NCBI GenBank assembly: GCA_020720525.1
Contig: DYON01000167.1
Span: 1-5,847 of the forward strand
Direction: 5' to 3'
Source: Acetofilamentum sp.
GTDB taxonomy: Bacteria; Bacteroidota; Bacteroidia; Bacteroidales; DTU049
DNA length: 5,847 nt
Below, piece by piece: positions 5,696-5,847 of this stretch. The translations under genes and the position numbers were made by a program. Under the pieces are notes generated by a model that worked only from the letters and a program-made list of their open reading frames with translations, ran no database searches and was not told where the DNA came from. Numbering within the stretch: position 1 is the stretch's first letter; each line of letters begins with the position of its first letter.

Positions 5696-5786
5696 ACTAC
5701 TGAAAACTGACCACTGAATTCTGACCACTGAATACTGACTACTGACAACTGACTACTGACAACTGAATTCTGGCTACTGATTACTG
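5696..5786. repeat. Heptamer tandem array, block 2 (13 units)
   Basis: These 91 bp are exactly 13 units of the same family as block 1, using the words ACTACTG, AAAACTG, ACCACTG, AATTCTG, AATACTG, ACAACTG, GCTACTG and ATTACTG. Some orders recur between blocks: ACAACTG-AATTCTG-GCTACTG is at 5592-5612 and again at 5759-5779, and AAAACTG-ACCACT(C/G) is at 5536-5549 and 5703-5716. This suggests duplication of multi-unit segments. The last unit abuts the stop codon of a possible minus-strand gene. Confidence 0.93.
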
Positions 5787-5846
5787 TCAACACCCAACCG
5801 TGTCATTTATCATTTCCAAATCAATTTCGGGTTGTTTTTTAATTCT
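5787..5846 (-). CDS. Possible 3' end of a gene cut by the window edge
   Basis: On the minus strand a frame is open from the window edge for 19 codons and ends with TGA at 5787-5789. The peptide, RIKKQPEIDLEMINDTVGC, has a balanced, charged composition like a real C-terminus; the other two minus frames hit stops within this stretch. The family cannot be recognised from so few residues, and a 19-codon open frame has a fair chance of being random. If real, its stop codon directly touches the heptamer array, and it would be transcribed toward the transporter gene. Confidence 0.33.
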   Translation of the reverse strand, partial: RIKKQPEIDLEMINDTVGC

Positions 5847-5847
5847 T

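Noticed and set aside
5522..5786. CRISPR array
   Set aside because: There are no repeats of CRISPR length with unique spacers; the periodicity is 7 bp throughout, and no cas genes are present.
5590..5793. A 67-codon minus-strand open frame through the heptamer array
   Set aside because: It is the array translated: Gln-Ser-Val repeats with a 7-residue period, a product of the 7-bp DNA period avoiding stops. There is no protein-like composition.

Overview
The window looks like a chromosomal segment of a Bacteroidota bacterium, probably a Bacteroidales/Marinilabiliales-like or Cytophagales-like lineage. This rests on AT-rich coding sequence, absence of clear Shine-Dalgarno sites, several exact matches to the Bacteroidota -7 promoter box TANNTTTG just upstream of starts, a LuxC-type acyl-CoA reductase of the kind common in that phylum, and an MqnA of the futalosine menaquinone pathway.

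Layout. Bases 1-152 hold no gene but two palindromic elements. Bases 153-2573 (minus strand) carry a two-gene unit: a Schlafen-AlbA_2/ATPase/winged-helix regulator (upstream) and a LuxC-family acyl-CoA reductase, separated by 3 nt and in the same reading frame. Bases 2574-2754 are a divergent promoter region. Bases 2755-3657 (plus) encode a zinc-ribbon plus SAM methyltransferase. Bases 3775-4488 (plus) encode MqnA (chorismate dehydratase). Bases 4469-5401 (minus) encode a ten-helix EamA/DMT transporter whose 3' end overlaps that of mqnA by 20 bp. Bases 5402-5847 are almost gene-free: a promoter, degenerate repeats, a 7-bp-period tandem array of 33 intact units interrupted by a GC-rich hairpin, and possibly the last 19 codons of a minus-strand gene at the window edge.

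How the genes relate. The regulator and LuxC genes are probably co-transcribed and perhaps translationally coupled; the regulator carries a perfect 4 x 12-bp in-frame minisatellite between its ATPase and DNA-binding domains, a plausible source of strain variation. The methyltransferase, mqnA and the transporter look like ordinary housekeeping or accessory genes without an obvious common pathway.

I do not see a clear new multi-gene system. The items most worth a second look are the heptamer array with its hairpin insertion, and the LuxC/Schlafen-ATPase pair with its variable-length linker.
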